A stretch of DNA of 64,000 bases, taken from positions 1 through 64,000 of the forward strand of contig JAWNZC010000372.1 in assembly GCA_035771165.1 (NCBI GenBank). Direction: 5' to 3'. The notes beneath the pieces were generated by a model. That model did not search any database and was not told the origin of the DNA. It saw only the letters and a list, made by a program, of their open reading frames with translations. Position 1 is the stretch's first letter. Each line of letters begins with the position of its first letter. The translations under genes were made by a program, and so were the position numbers. Of the stretch, positions 1-12,100 are shown piece after piece. This DNA comes from Paragorgia papillata (taxonomy: Eukaryota; Cnidaria; Anthozoa; Scleralcyonacea; Coralliidae).

Positions 1-1758
1 CGACACAGAGTCGGACGACTTCTTGGTTTTCTCAATCTCGTTCCCAGAGCCCACGTTCCCCACCCAGGAAACGAGAGACTCTGGGATAATCCGTTTCAAA
101 TCGTTACGTTATTGGCTGAATAGTGAGCATGAGTTGGTCTGAAGTGACCGGAAGTAGAATCAAGAAAACCAAAATAACAAATAGGTCGGACGACAAGACT
201 CCAGTGAAGACGTTGCCGCGATCGATATCTTCGCCGTACGTGTGTAGATGCAGTAATTCGAGCTTCGCCAGCAACCCCATTGACTTGTTTGGGGGAAAGT
301 CAAACAAGGAGAACATACTATCCAGATTCCGCTCGGATATTTACGCATGCGTACCTCAACCGGAATAACACTGTGATTTGAAATCGGCTTATCCCAGAGT
401 CCCTCACGTTTCCCGGGTGGGAAACGTGGCCTCTGGGAACGAGATTGGGTTGTTCTTGGCTTTGCAGTCCTTAACGTCTTCAGGCAAGGCTTTAGTCAAC
501 TGCTGGAGTTTTGGGTCTTGTACATGATTATAGTGTTGTCGTAAGGAGTCTGTCGTCACTACATCTGAAACGATTCAACATCAACAAGGTGTAACGTACT
601 GGCTCAAGGTGCTTCACTCGACTTGTGTTGTCAATCGACAAGAACAAAAACACTACCATGTTGAACCAATCGGTTAAGATCATTTCTTAATATTATATTG
701 TTTAGTGTTCAAAGTAAAGCCACTCGGCAAGAACATACACGTACAACTGCATTACTCGGTTACAATAATTCAACTTATCAAGCCAATCGGCTAGAGGGTA
801 TGACACTATTCAATACTTGTAAATAGGGCCAATCGGCTGTACCCCGTAGGAATCAGCATTTTTTTCTTTTCAATTTAAATCTATATAGAACTCGTCCAGT
901 CGTCCTACTGAAGATTGCTTTCATTATTCAGAAACTTTATAACTCAATTTTTCCTGCCAAGACATGGCTTGTGAAATTAGTTGACCCGATAAGAGAGTCC
1001 TTGAAGTCGCCTTGAATGAAAATGCCTGAGGCATTTGGAAATACTATTGTCTCTGTCACATAAGGCTGACAATGGGGGCCCCAAACGCTATCTAAATAAG
1101 CAAAAAACTCGGATGTCGTACTCCAGTCATCATAATCAATCGTTTTGCTAAAATGTCAAGAGCAATATCATGGAGGTCGGATTTCGGGCTCCCTACTTCT
1201 ATGATGCGTACTGCCGTCTGATTGTCTGAGTGACATTTGATCGACTTGCATGAAAGCTGCGATCTAAATGATAACAAGGAAAAGTGTATGGCTTTTAATT
1301 CGCGCCATGTAGAACTTTGCTTAGTTTCACAGCTCAGTCCACATACGATGACAAACTGTGTTAAATCCAGCAATGAAAGCCTCGCAAGCCACGTTGCTGG
1401 TGTCAGAATACGACAATGTCAGGGGAATGCTATACTCGACAATATCCTTTATATTCAGATTTACAATGTTGTTCTTCCAGAAAAATATCTCAGCCAATGT
1501 GTTATTATGGACTCCGATATTAAATCGTGAAGTCCAGGAACTTCGGGCTTCTATAAATCTATAAAGGTTCCTTGTTTTGAGTCGGGTGAGGTGACCTATG
1601 ACTGGGGACTTTGACATGATATGTGCTGCGATTGTTGCACAATCTCCAGCTGTACTGTACGGCGCTGAGCTGAGAAATCGATCGACTAGGTGTAGACATT
1701 TTTCGATGCGGGTATGGGTAAAAGAAAAACACGCTAAAATGAGGTTCCATTCAAGGCC
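1..1758. repeat. duplicated DIRS-like block, copy A
   Basis: This block matches 34495-36541 closely, including the MITE inside it, so both descend from one ancestor. The match runs off the left edge of the window. On the right it stops abruptly at about 1758, where copy B continues into reverse transcriptase sequence. Copy A lacks about 240 bp (copy B 35531-35770) and about 75 bp (copy B 35852-35928), and differs by point changes. Between 448 and 1090 I see no gene, only the non-coding tail of the element. Confidence 0.85.
33..447. mobile_element. Mutator-type MITE with about 55-bp TIRs, copy A
   Basis: The terminal inverted repeats start CAATCTCGTTCCCAGAG and end with the complement, CTCTGGGAACGAGATTG. 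The right flank at 448-456 is GGTTGTTCT. The left flank at 25-32 is the same word minus one G. In copy B both flanks are the perfect 9-mer. A 9-bp target duplication with long TIRs is typical of Mutator-like elements. The 415-bp interior has no coding sequence that I trust. Confidence 0.75.
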
Positions 1759-1950
1759 CAACTTTTCTCTTCGGTCCCACCCCTGGCCATAAATAATGAC
1801 CGGTCCCTTAGTATATAATACTTTTGGGGATGTATCACATAATATTTCTGAAAAATTATTTACAAGCAAATTCACATCAATTGATCTTTCACAAGATGTA
1901 GGTTGGTGAAACAACGAATCAAATTTATTTTGTACTTCTTCCGAAACCAT
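1092..1950 (-). pseudogene. DIRS-like retrotransposon RNase H fragment, copy A
   Basis: The minus-strand reading contains the RNase H domain of a DIRS/Ngaro-type retroelement: SDTSN, then WRELKAIHF, then HSDNQTAV, matching the D-E-D order of catalytic acidic residues. The frame breaks near 1330, where copy A has one base more than copy B. The C-terminal part carrying the last acidic motif (YADII in copy B) is lost in a deletion of about 75 bp. Upstream of the RNase H the frame runs into about 55 residues (1770-1950) that are absent from copy B and resemble a linker from another retroelement, so this copy is chimeric. It is not functional. The family call rests on motif order and on the matching copy B. 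Confidence 0.7.
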
Positions 1951-2218
1951 AAACTCTCAAACAATCCTTCTGGTTCTCATTCCTCACAAAAGACACAGGA
2001 TGAGGCATTAATTTTAATGCATCATCTGTACCTTTGGGTGTTTTAATTCTCACCACAAAAGATAAACAGGAATGATGAGAAAATTCAGTGATATCAGCAT
2101 GTGACGATCAGTGACGATGTGAGTGACCATGCCAACACCAGCTCTGACCAAAACTGGCCATGAGCTCTCTCCTCCGTAGAGGCTTCTTGAGCTTTGTTGA
2201 GTTCTTCAATAATATATA

Positions 2219-3681
2219 CAGGGGCGGATCTAGCCTAAAATCTGACCGTGGCCATTTTTGAAAATTAGAGTCTCTGTAAACGCCTTTCCTGCATTTTGAG
2301 AGAGTCATATTGTAGGATCGATTTGTACATGTTTTTCACCGAGATCTTTGTATAAATTTACTCAAATCAAAATTTTTATTTTCTCTTTCAAGCCAAGATC
2401 TTCTAATTATTCAATAAAATGTTTAGGAGTAATTGATCCAATATGAATCGTATGTTTAACGAGTTTTGTGTGACATGTAAACTAACCAGTCAAGCAGCCA
2501 GGTTAGGTATTCAGGCCATTACTTAGAATTCTATTGAGTATTCTGTCTAATGCCAGCCGATTATTACTTTCAAGAATCAAAGCAACCCTGCTAGTGTAAT
2601 ATTTATATTAACAATTTATAGATATCCGCTAGCATTTGTCAGATCACTGTTTAGAACTCCAGGTCAGGAAATGGAGTCCCTTTACGTTTTATATTGAGTG
2701 TCTTTCCCTGGATAAAGCGAGAATATTAAAAGACAATGGAGTTGATGAGATCCAGAAGATGTCAACTGAGTTAGTAAATAGACTTGTACATATCGTCGCT
2801 CTATACAGTCTGTCAAACGGTTAAGAGAGTGTTAAATCACGCGACTGACAAGTCTGCGAGTCTTGCAGATAATATTTCAAAGTTGAACCATGATAGAAAT
2901 GCTGTGTTTCAGTCGATGAGAATTAGTCTTTTTTATTTGAGAAAGTGTCTGACGGATTCGATTTTAGTTGAGAGGAAATCATGCTATAAAGAAAGAAACC
3001 AAACAAACCAACATCTCTTCCTTAAATTTTCTTGTGAACTATCATCTAGTATTTCGACTATCTGTCACAGGCACAATCATTGTCCCTCTATACGCGCAGC
3101 CATTCTTTAATATCACTCTGAAGAACTCGGTCAAGGCAGACTGACGTGCACTACCGACTACCGGAGCAGACTATATTTGAATGCATTATTTCGCAATAAA
3201 ATTGTAACAAGATATGGCAAGGGTGGCTGACCGTGGCTCAGCCAAATTCAGCCACTCTATTCTGGCTCTCTGATTGGTTTGCACCCCTTAATAGTCCGCT
3301 GACCGTGGCTGAATTTAGCAGATCGCGCCGCTGACCGTGGCTGAATTTAGCAGAAGTGTTCTCCAATTTCTTCAGCGAATTCGTACCACGTTCGGTAACT
3401 TTTTCGGCCACTCTCGCTACGTTCTCGGACTTCTAACTACCTGAGACCAATTGCGGTGCAACTGATTGTCAAGGATGCGAAAATTCAAAAACTCCGCTGC
3501 TATTTTGACAATCGGTTTAGTATTTTTACGGTGGCTAATGTCGTTCTTACGTAACTATCCTTTTGTTATTAACAATTTATTATTTATTTATTAAATATAA
3601 ATTATATTATTTAATTTGGAATAATTAGGAAAATCTGACCGTGGCTCAAGCCACGCTCGCACCCCTCTAGATCCGCCCCTG
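2219..3681. mobile_element. non-autonomous hAT-like element with 15-bp TIRs
   Basis: The element starts CAGGGGCGGATCTAG and ends CTAGATCCGCCCCTG. CAG..CTG ends of this kind are typical of hAT elements, but the 8-bp flanks (AATATATA and AATTATAG) are not a convincing target duplication. The interior contains several direct copies of CTGACCGTGGCTGAATTTAG near 3300-3350. Two short open frames (2636-3110, plus) resemble no transposase I know. Confidence 0.55.
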
Positions 3682-3720
3682 AATTATAGGGGTTTAATAT
3701 TGCAGGGGTTTATAGACTAT

Positions 3721-3790
3721 AGAGCATAGAGTAATGCCGTAGAGTTATTTCCCATTGGCCATTACACTCTACCGCATTACTCTATGCTCT
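3721..3790. repeat. small perfect-arm foldback
   Basis: The 25-bp arms 3721-3745 and 3766-3790 are inverted copies with one mismatch and a 20-bp loop. Such a hairpin could be a very short MITE. I see nothing coding here. Confidence 0.6.
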
Positions 3791-3847
3791 AGTATATATT
3801 ATTGAAGAGCTCAACAAAGCTCAAGAAGCCTCTGCGGAGGAGAGAGG

Positions 3848-4429
3848 GCCATGAGTGATGAGTCCTAACCGCGAGGTTGAAATTGAGCAAAAATCGAAAG
3901 AAGACATTATAAAAGTTTGTGTTTAAATTGTTGAGGCTTTGCGAAACTGATACGTGCATGCCAAATGCTTTCTTTCTTTGCTTTCCTGATGTCTGATCAA
4001 GTCTTTCTCGTCCGGTCTCGGATGTGTTTTGTGTGTTCACAGACATAGTTTAATATTGGTCAGTAATGTCGCTGGCAAGTATTTTGATATTATATACGCT
4101 TACAATAGCAGACGCCGTTAATAGCTGTGTTGATATTTAATACCCGAAGAGACTCGACATATGAACGCTGTGTACATGTCGAAATACGTTAAATACAGGC
4201 AATCGTGTTTTGTCAGTGTATTCCAAATTCACATTGTGTTTTCTATCGGAGAACTGGATTGTGTTTTGACTTTTGTCTGTGACCAATGTGTTTAGACTTT
4301 AGATCTTAGCACTGCATGTGACAACTTGCGCATGTATGTGATTGCAGCTTCGATAACACTTCAGTACCTTCACGTACTATATATAGCACTGGGATTTTGC
4401 AGTAGCCCGCGTCTGTCTTGTTAAGTCTG
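3848..4429. other. stretch without recognised features
   Basis: I see no gene or repeat in this segment. A minus-strand open frame at 3789-4046 partly overlaps the inverted arm and looks fortuitous. Confidence 0.4.
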
Positions 4430-4570
4430 TGTTTTATTAACTCTACGTAACTCTATCAACCCTGCTCCTAAGCTCTCTTTATATGAATGGCCACGCTACA
4501 TTGTTCACGTGACCCATACCGAGGTCTACATGCAGGGGGTGAGGTTTACAATGAATGTCTCATTGTAACA
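4430..4570 (-). repeat. 3' LTR of Ty3/Mag-like element
   Basis: This 141-bp segment starts TG, ends CA and matches 13726-13876 almost base for base from the common TTTATTAACTCTACGTAAC onward. It is the downstream LTR of a minus-strand element. A purine-rich tract on the minus strand (complement of 4571-4583, AGAAAGGGGGA) lies directly inside it, where a polypurine tract is expected. Its outer 9 bases differ from the other LTR, and I see no clear flanking target duplication. Confidence 0.75.
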
Positions 4571-4676
4571 TCCCCCTTTCTAACAAAACATTAACAGAAA
4601 AATGAAATAGTTTAAGATAACGTTCCGAATATCAGTTTAGCTTGATAAAGCATATACTGTATACAGTACGATGGTA

Positions 4677-6255
4677 TTATACATCAAAACCCAAACGTTT
4701 TGGTGGATTTATAGATGTGCGTAAACGTGTCCGATAAGAGACAGTGGGAGAACATGGTTGATGCGTGGGTGAGCTGTTCTGTGGGATGTCCACAGGAACG
4801 TTGTTCTGTATCACTTCAGTTGTATCATTTGGAGCTGTGCTGCTATCGGTGGGCTCGGATAATGGAATGTCATCATTTGGTAAACTTACGAATCGTTCAT
4901 TGGTCATCAGTAGATCTTGACGATTCCTTCGACGTATTGTTCCTTTTTCTGTTTCAAGCACAAAAGATCTGGGAGTATCTGCTTTCTTTAAGACTTTTGC
5001 TTTCAATGGCCATGTACCTTTCTCTTGAATGCGAACCGTAGATCCCACTGGAATATCTGGCAATTGCTTGCTGTTACGGTCATGATGATATTTCACTCTC
5101 TCCAGATGTCTTGGTTGAAACTTTGCGGGAAGTTGATGATTTCTTCTTCCTTGTTTAGAAACCATTCTCCTTAGATCCGGTAGTAGGGTTCGAACACTTC
5201 GACCCATAAGCTTCTCGGCGGGTGATCTGTCATCGTTAGTACTCGGGGTAGATCGATGTACTAAAAGATATTTCACTCTCTCCAGATGTCTTGGTTGAAA
5301 CTTTGCGGGAAGTTGATGATTTCTTCTTCCTTGTTTAGAAACCATTCTCCTTAGATCCGGTAGTAGGGTTCGAACACTTCAACCCATAAGCTTCTCGGCG
5401 GGTGATCTGTCATCGTTAGTACTCGGGGTAGATCGATGTACTAAAAGAGCCAGATGGGGGTCTTCACCTTGGCGAGAGGCTTTTTGGAACAACTTTTTGA
5501 CAACTTTCACTGCACTCTCGGCCATACCATTTGATTTAGGATGCTTGGGACTTGAAGTTGCATGTTTGAATTCCCAAGAAACTGCAAATTGTTTGAATTC
5601 CAAACTTGAGAACTGAGGCCCATTGTCAGAAATTACCACTTTTGGGATGCCGTGACGTGCAAAGATTGACTTTGCATGAGATATTATGTTCGAGCTCAAG
5701 GTATTACTTAGGGAACATACTTCTGGGTAATTCGAATAGTAGTCTACAACTACCAAAAAATCCTTGTTTCTGTATGAAAACAAGTCCATGCCAACTTTGA
5801 ACCATGGATCTGTAGAAACTTCGTGTGATATAAGAGGCTCTTTCTGTTGATATCGTTGATTCTCAATACATTTTGTTACCATTTCAGAAATTTCATCATT
5901 GATTCCTGGCCAAAATACCACCTGGTGGGCTCTCGCCTTGCACTTTTCAATGCCCAGATGCCCCTGATGGAGTTTCTTTTATTTCTCTGCGCATTGCTGA
6001 GGGTATGATTACTCTGTCTTCTTTAAAGACTAGGCCATCTACAATTGATAGTTCTGACCGAAACTGAAAGTATGGCATGTCCTCTCTTGGAAGGGTACTC
6101 TTGTTTTCTGGCCAACCATTCAAAATAAACTTCTTTACTTCCTGAAGTGCACCATCTCTTGCAGTTGCAGACTGGATCTCTTTTAACTTGGCTTCGGATA
6201 TTGGCAAGTATGATAATAACATATGTACTTGGTAATCAAACACTGATTCAGTCAT
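4677..6255 (-). pseudogene. Ty3/Mag-like integrase region, broken
   Basis: This is the integrase part of the pol polyprotein, which joins element DNA into the host chromosome. On the minus strand, 6255-5947 encodes the RNase H to integrase linker. A frameshift follows near 5960, then 5921-5379 holds the core: MDLFSY, ISDNGPQF and NGMAESAVK supply the D, D and E of the catalytic triad. The upstream zinc motif has CIENQ, so one of its cysteines is missing. A 180-bp tandem duplication (5087-5266 and 5267-5446) repeats 60 codons exactly in frame. One CGA codon in the upstream copy is TGA and ends the frame at 5379. The C-terminal tail (down to 4677) continues in frame from the second copy. The element is dead. 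Confidence 0.85.
5087..5446 (-). repeat. 180-bp tandem duplication inside integrase
   Basis: Copies 5087-5266 and 5267-5446 are identical except at 5201 (G) against 5381 (A). The unit is 60 codons, so the duplication alone keeps the frame. The single mismatch turns a minus-strand CGA codon into TGA. The near identity means the duplication is young compared with other damage in the element. Confidence 0.95.
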
Positions 6256-6264
6256 TGGTGCAGA

Positions 6265-6723
6265 TCATGGCAGGAAGGCTCTTGACAAGGTATCAGCTAC
6301 TGGAATTGTACTGCCGGGTGTAAAGTACAGCTCCAAGTCATACTTTTGCAAACGGAGAAGCATACGCTGTATACGTGGAGGTGCGTTGTTGATGTTACGC
6401 TTGAGGATGGTTTGTAATGGCTTATGGTCAGATTCAACCAGAAACTTCTGACCATATACATATTGGATAAAATGTTCAGTTCCAAAAACTGCTGCCAACG
6501 TTTCCTTTTCAATTTGGCTGTAGTTCTGCTCTGATTTGGTTAACGCACGACTGGCATATGCAACAGGGCACCAAGTTTCATCATGAAGCTGGAGGAGTAC
6601 AGCACCAAGTCCTGCTTTACTTGCATCGACAGAGACTTTGATGGGTAATTTAGGATCAAAATATTTCAATACTGGACTGTTTCTAACTAGTTGCTGTAGT
6701 GCCTTGAATTGCTGCGTATGCAT
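6265..6723 (-). pseudogene. Ty3/Mag-like RNase H region
   Basis: This frame encodes the connection and RNase H domain of the retrotransposon polymerase, which removes template RNA during reverse transcription. VSVDASKAGLGAVL gives the first catalytic Asp, YSQIEKETLAAVF the Glu, VESDHKPLQTI the second Asp and VADTLSR the final Asp-bearing tail. These motifs are intact. It is offset from the reverse transcriptase frame by an indel near 6700-6720 and ends at a stop near 6265, just before the integrase linker. The motif spacing fits Ty3-type elements annotated as K02A2.6-like in invertebrates. Confidence 0.9.
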
Positions 6724-7402
6724 GTTCGTCAGACCAATTCCAATCCTCGTCCTTCTTTAACAACATCCTTCTTAAATCAGATGTTTTGCTGGAGAGGCTA
6801 GGTATGAACTTTTCTAGATATGCCACCATACCAAGAAAACGGTGTAATTCTGCTACACTTTGAGGAATGGGCATGCTTCCAATTGCTTCGATTTTTGAAG
6901 GGTCGACTCGCAGTCCCTTGTCAGAGAAGATGTGACCAACATACTTAATTTCACGAATACCAAACTCACATTTCTTCTTATTCAGCTTTGGACCAGAAGC
7001 TTTGATCCTATGTAGAACCATTTCCAATCTGTTGTCATGCTCTTGTTGATCAGTTCCCCAAACGATGATATCATCCTGAATATGAGCAACACCTTCGAGA
7101 CCATCTATTAGCTCTGAAATACGCTTGCTGAACACTTCACTGGCACAGTGGACTCCGAAAGGTAGTCTCTTGAATTTATACCGACCAAATGGGGTATTGA
7201 AGGCCAACAAGTCAGATGATGATTCGTCCAGCTTTATTTGCCAATAACCTGCACTCGCATCGAGCTTACTGAAGACTTGAGCTCCAGACATCTGTGACGT
7301 TATTTCTTCTGCTGTATGCATTTGTGAGAACTCGCGTTTAACAGCTCGATTCAAATCTTTGGGTTCTAAACATATTCTAATATCACCATTGGATTTCTCC
7401 AC
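6683..7402 (-). pseudogene. Ty3/Mag-like reverse transcriptase
   Basis: The frame covers most of the reverse transcriptase domain, which copies element RNA into cDNA in the cytoplasm. It shows DIRICLEPKDLN, FSKLDASAGYWQIKL, FNTPFGRYKF and the active site in IQDDIIVWG, followed by YVGHIFSDKGLRVDP and FLGMVAYLEKFIP of the thumb. The usual Tyr/Phe at the first position of the YxDD box is Ile, which is uncommon. The frame is separated from the protease by a single-base shift near 7490 and from RNase H by another near 6715. Close to the 5' shift a short sequence encoding VE(K)V-like residues is locally repeated (7430-7485). Confidence 0.9.
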
Positions 7403-7416
7403 GATTACAATGCTGT

Positions 7417-8033
7417 TTACCCAATCGGTGGGTTTATCAACTTTCTCGATAACTTCAATAACTTCAACTTTCTCGATACCATCCTGTTCAATTCTGCTTT
7501 GAGTTTATCCTTCAAGGCAAAAGGAACCCTTCTCGCAGGGTGGACAACGGGCTTGACGGTCGGATCTACATTTATGTGGTTTTCACCTGGTAGACAACCA
7601 ATGTCTCCAAAAATATCTTCATAGTTGTCAAGGAGATGCGAATATTTGTCGTTAATATTAAATACACGTTTTATTAAATTGAGTTTCTCACATGTCTCAA
7701 GGCCAATGATGGCAGTTGATTCGATTGGTACCACTACAAACTGTACTGGATATGATTTGTTGGATCATTTAGTAAAAAAAGCAGTACATCACTCACCCTT
7801 ATAACGGGGATGTTTCCGCCATCGTACGCTGTGAGTTTAATCTTCGTGCGGTGCAATCGTGGCTTCTTTTGCAAGGAATTGTAAATACGCTCTGGAAGAA
7901 CGTTCACCTGAGCACCAGAATTCTTCAGCCTCACTGCTTGACCACATGTCTCACAGATTTTGATTGGCAAACCGAAGCAAAGTGATTGAACTTTCCACAC
8001 TTTATATTGCACTGACGCTTGTACGCTGGACAT
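7417..8033 (-). pseudogene. Ty3/Mag-like aspartic protease and linker
   Basis: This part should encode the pepsin-like protease that processes the polyprotein. The active-site region reads LKNSGAQVNVLP. Family members have DSG or DTG here, so the catalytic Asp appears to be replaced by Asn (codon AAT). A frameshift near 7745 divides the protease from the linker, which continues as IESTAIIGLETCEKLNLI and, before the polymerase, VHPARRVPFALKDKLKAEL. A further one-base shift near 7490 breaks the junction to the polymerase. Confidence 0.8.
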
Positions 8034-8464
8034 TTGCCATATTCGTGCTCACTCAGCCCACAATATTTACATTTTTTAATCTTTCTGCGCCCTTGTTTTG
8101 TCGTTGATAGCGATTTCCGACGACCATCTTCTGTTGTCGACTTTCTATGCACGAGATCAATGTTCGTTTCGATTTCTGAATTCGAAGCTCCTTTCATTTC
8201 CTTAGTTTGCATCTTGACGTTCTCGGCGGCGCGGCAAATCTGTATGGCTTTTTCCAGGGTCAATTCGATCTCTCGAAGCAATCGTTCTTGTACTTTTTTT
8301 GCTATTCACACCAAGCACTACTTTATCTCTAATCAAGCTGTTCTTTAAATCGCCAAACTCACACTGTTCGCTTCGGGATTTTAACTCAGTGACATATTCA
8401 TCAATAGGCTGACCTTCAACTTGATTGTATGAAAAGAACCTGTATCGCATATAAGTAATATTCT
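7931..8464 (-). pseudogene. Ty3/Mag-like gag, C-terminal part with zinc knuckles
   Basis: This is the C-terminal half of the gag structural protein. From 8464 downward it reads MRYRFFSYNQVEGQPIDEY and CEFGDLKNSLIRDKVVLGV, typical retrotransposon gag. A run of seven A on the minus strand near 8295 carries an extra base and shifts the frame. The downstream frame holds two zinc knuckles: CKYC..H....C, and a second with one extra residue between its first two cysteines (CNIKC). The protein is continuous with the fragment at 13409-13686 once the hAT insertion is ignored. Confidence 0.85.
8457..8464. repeat. left 8-bp target duplication of hAT
   Basis: AATATTCT lies directly before the CAGGGGCG terminus. 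The right partner at 13406-13413 is AATATTAT, a 7 of 8 match. Confidence 0.8.
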
Positions 8465-9195
8465 CAGGGGCGAAACTTAAGGGGGGGTATGGGGGTGTGA
8501 CACCCCCCCCCCCCCCCCCCAAAATACTACAAACCCCAATTGGCAGGGCAATCAGAGTAGAAATCCCGATTGGCAGGGCAATCAGAGTAAAATTTAGAAA
8601 ATGGGCAAAAAGGTTACGATTACATTTACATATTTACGTCCAGAAAAAATAATGCATGACGATTATACTTTTATCAGTTTTATGCACGATTCTGTATATT
8701 GATACGAATTAGTAATAAGTGACCTTAGTCCGTGCACGCAGCGGTTGTCCAGCACTCCAGCTGTGCATGCGTAGCTAGTGTTTGAGATTTGCAGATTCAT
8801 GGAGACGGCTGAATGCTTATTTTATTTCGATACGGATAAATGGAGAATACTGTCTTTAAAGCTGAATTTACTCGTGGAATAAGTGGCATGAGATGTGGAG
8901 CTGTATGAATTGAAATCAAGCATGGAAGGTTCCGAAGGTAAACTATACAATTCGTTGTTTACGGTATAAATATGTCTATGGCTTTGATATTTCTTATTTT
9001 GATCGTGCTTTAATATACATTTTCTAATCCTATCGATTTTACATAATTACATGACACTGTCGTCTGTCAAGTGTCAACCGCTGTAGGCCGTATCTATACA
9101 TTGACAACTATAGGAGTAAATAGCCTAATAGGACTACGCAAAGATGTGCGTTTTATAGTACGCAAAATCTGCAAATTATTAATTATATATAATAT

Positions 9196-12100
9196 ATGTT
9201 CAATATAATGATTAATTTGAAATTTACCACAGAAGAAACACATGGCGGAAAAAAAAGAAAAAGGCCATATTGGGAAAAAATTAAATGCTCAGTCTGCAAT
9301 AAAGAGATTAACAATGACAACTTTACAAAGCATAACAGATCTGCTCACAATGGAGAGGCAAAAACCGTTTATATACTACATCCTTCACAGAAAAGATTGT
9401 CATTTGCTATGCCTAAGGTAAGCCTCACTGTCTCAGGTAGTCTAATAATGTTTTATTATTTTGTTAATTTCTGTTTGTTTGTTTGTTTGTTTGTTTGTTT
9501 GTTTGTTTGTTTGTTTGTTTGTTTGTTTGTTTGTTTGTTTGTTTGGTTGTTTGTTTGTTTGTTTGTTTGTTTGTTTCCTTGCTTGCTTGCTTGCTGGTTT
9601 GTTTGTTTGTTTGTTTGTTTGTTTGTTTGTTTGTTTGGTTGGTTGGTTGGTTCAATCAGGGGGGCAATGGTCAGCAAGTTGTGGTGTATGTTCATGGCAA
9701 AGCCACAAAACCTTCTAGGGGGGTCATCTGCCACTGGATCTTCATAGATATATGTACAATAAGGATTATGAATATGTACTTTGGTACTTGGGGGAGGACT
9801 GGGGGAAGACAAATCACTATCAGAAACTCAGAGTATATTGTAGTATTAAAGGTGCTGTATTTGGTGTTTCAAATATTGTTGGTGTTTGTAATTGCATGTG
9901 TCTGTATATGTGTGTGACTTTAATCAGTACTTAATTTGTTTTATAGAAAACGGATGAATCAACTGCTTTGCCTTTAATGTTTGCTCCTGGTCATTCTCCA
10001 ATTGAGCCAAATAAGACTAGTGAAGCAGTTGATCTGACAAAGAATACATGTGAAGCTGTGGAAGATAATCTGTTGTCAAATCCTTGTGAGCCAGGAATTG
10101 ATTTTCAAGAGACTGCAGAATCTACCTCATCATCTGAAAGAGATTCCATTCCAATAGAGGCTAATCAGGATTATGAGGTAAACCATTTGATCTGTATGCA
10201 TGATTTAAGATTAGGCAAATGATTTGTCTGGCTAATTGTTTTGGCATATGTTGGGGAAAATATTATTTGAAACAAACTACCCAAAATCGCATCTGAAAGG
10301 TCTGCAAAACGCTTTGAAATGTGGCTAATTTCGCAATTAGTGGCCTACAATGTGTAGCTTAGCCAATCAGATTGCAGGATTTGTAACAATCTATTGACTG
10401 TCTAAAGTAATATGTTTTTGGTTCTATTTTAGGCTTTGAGATTGGTAAATGAGTTTTTATTTCAGACATTCATAAATGAATTCTATCTATGATAAATACT
10501 TTCTAAAGCCTAATATAACTTGCATCAGCAGTAAGTAATAATGTTAATTTAAATTGACACTTTACAGGGAACACATAGTGAACTGTCTTCAGACAGTGAA
10601 TGTGAAAATGAAGATAACCAAGATAACATAACATGGCTCACATGTGCAGGACAGTTAGCGGCCCTTTCACATTTCCTCCATCGATGTCAAAATATGCTAG
10701 ATGAGGCAGGATCAGAAGAAGACACGAGAACCGAACGTTTCGTTGTGAATGTCAAAGACATTGCATTAAAGATTAGTGATCTTTCTCAGCAGCTAATAAA
10801 TAATTGTTCACATGTCATTAACAAAGTCAGAGAGCAAGCACTCGCAGTAGGCTCTCCAGTGATCACAGAAGACAGTCAGTTAGTGACTGATGATCCCAGC
10901 GAAAGGCCACGGAATATGAACGATGATCAGCGAAAGTTTCTGATACAGCTTGGTCCCAGTCAACCAAAGTTAAGATCCTTTCCTCAGAATGAAACAATAC
11001 CAACAAGCAAACAAAACAAATTCAGTGCATCCTGGTATGATTCCTTTCCGCACCTTGAATACAGCCAAAAAGTGGATAAAGCATACTGTTTTGTATGTTC
11101 ATTGTTTCTCTCTGGACCAGGTCGAGAGAAAAGTGACCCCGCTTGGGTAGATGGCATCAGATCATGGCACAAGATGAAGAGTGTCGGTGCCAATAAACAG
11201 GGAAAGCTTCTTCAACATTTTTCCTGCAAGTCCCATCAAGCTGCTCTTGCAGATGTTGCCAGATTTTCCATAGAGTCCTGCCATGTTGATGTTCTAATGA
11301 GCACACAATTGAAGAACATTCTTATCCAAGAGAAGGCAGATGAAGAGAAAAACAAAGAGATTATGGCAATTCTCTTTGATGTAGCTAAAACGCTGGCAAA
11401 GCAATCGCTTGCTTTCAGAGGCTCTGGTAAAGACGAGAATGGTAATTATATACAGATTGTCAATCTCCTTTCCAGGCATTGTCCTGTCTTAAAGTCGTGG
11501 CTTGAGAACCAACGGTTGAAACCATACAGCACTACATATACGAGTTCTGAATCCCAAAATGAAATAGTGCATTTACTAGCTCAGGATGTGAGGAAGAGGA
11601 TAAGGGATGAAATTACCACTGCTGGTGTTTACTCTGTGTCTGCTGATACCACTCCAGATACCTCAAATCAAGACAAACTAGTTATTGCCGCAAGATATGT
11701 CGATTCTGCTGGTGTCCCACGTGAGAGAGTAGTTGAAATGAAAGAATCCCTTGATAAGCATGGTGCTGCTACAGCAGAGGACATACTTAGTTCTTTAAAA
11801 GCCAATGACATCGACTTAGATATGCTATCTTTTCAGACATACGATTTTGCAGCATCAATGTCTGGAAGAATAAATGGTGCCCAAAAAGTCTTACAGAATA
11901 TTTTGGAGCGACCGGTGCCTTATATTCCATGCCAAGGACATCGATCCAACACCTTCAAAGAACATTGCTACAATCAGAGTGCCATCGCAACATCGATGCA
12001 TGACGGACTGCAAGATATCTACGTATTTTTTAGCAGCAGCACCAAGAGAAATAAAGTTTTTGAGAATGCCACAAAAGAGGTCGAAAACTCCTTGAAGCTC

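Larger units (their letters stand above)
2160..3847. repeat. inverted-repeat arms enclosing a TIR element
   Basis: Bases 2160-2218 and 3793-3847 are inverted copies of each other (AGCTTTGTTGAG against CTCAACAAAGCT and onward, only a few mismatches). The left arm stops exactly where the CAGGGGCGGATCTAG element starts. The right arm is separated from that element by a 110-bp stretch holding a small foldback. The simplest reading is a foldback repeat into whose loop a transposon inserted. Confidence 0.65.

Noticed and set aside
9456..9917. Cys-Leu-Phe-Val and Asn-Lys-Gln-Thr open frames
   Set aside because: Translation of the (TTTG)n tract inside an intron of the hAT transposase gene.
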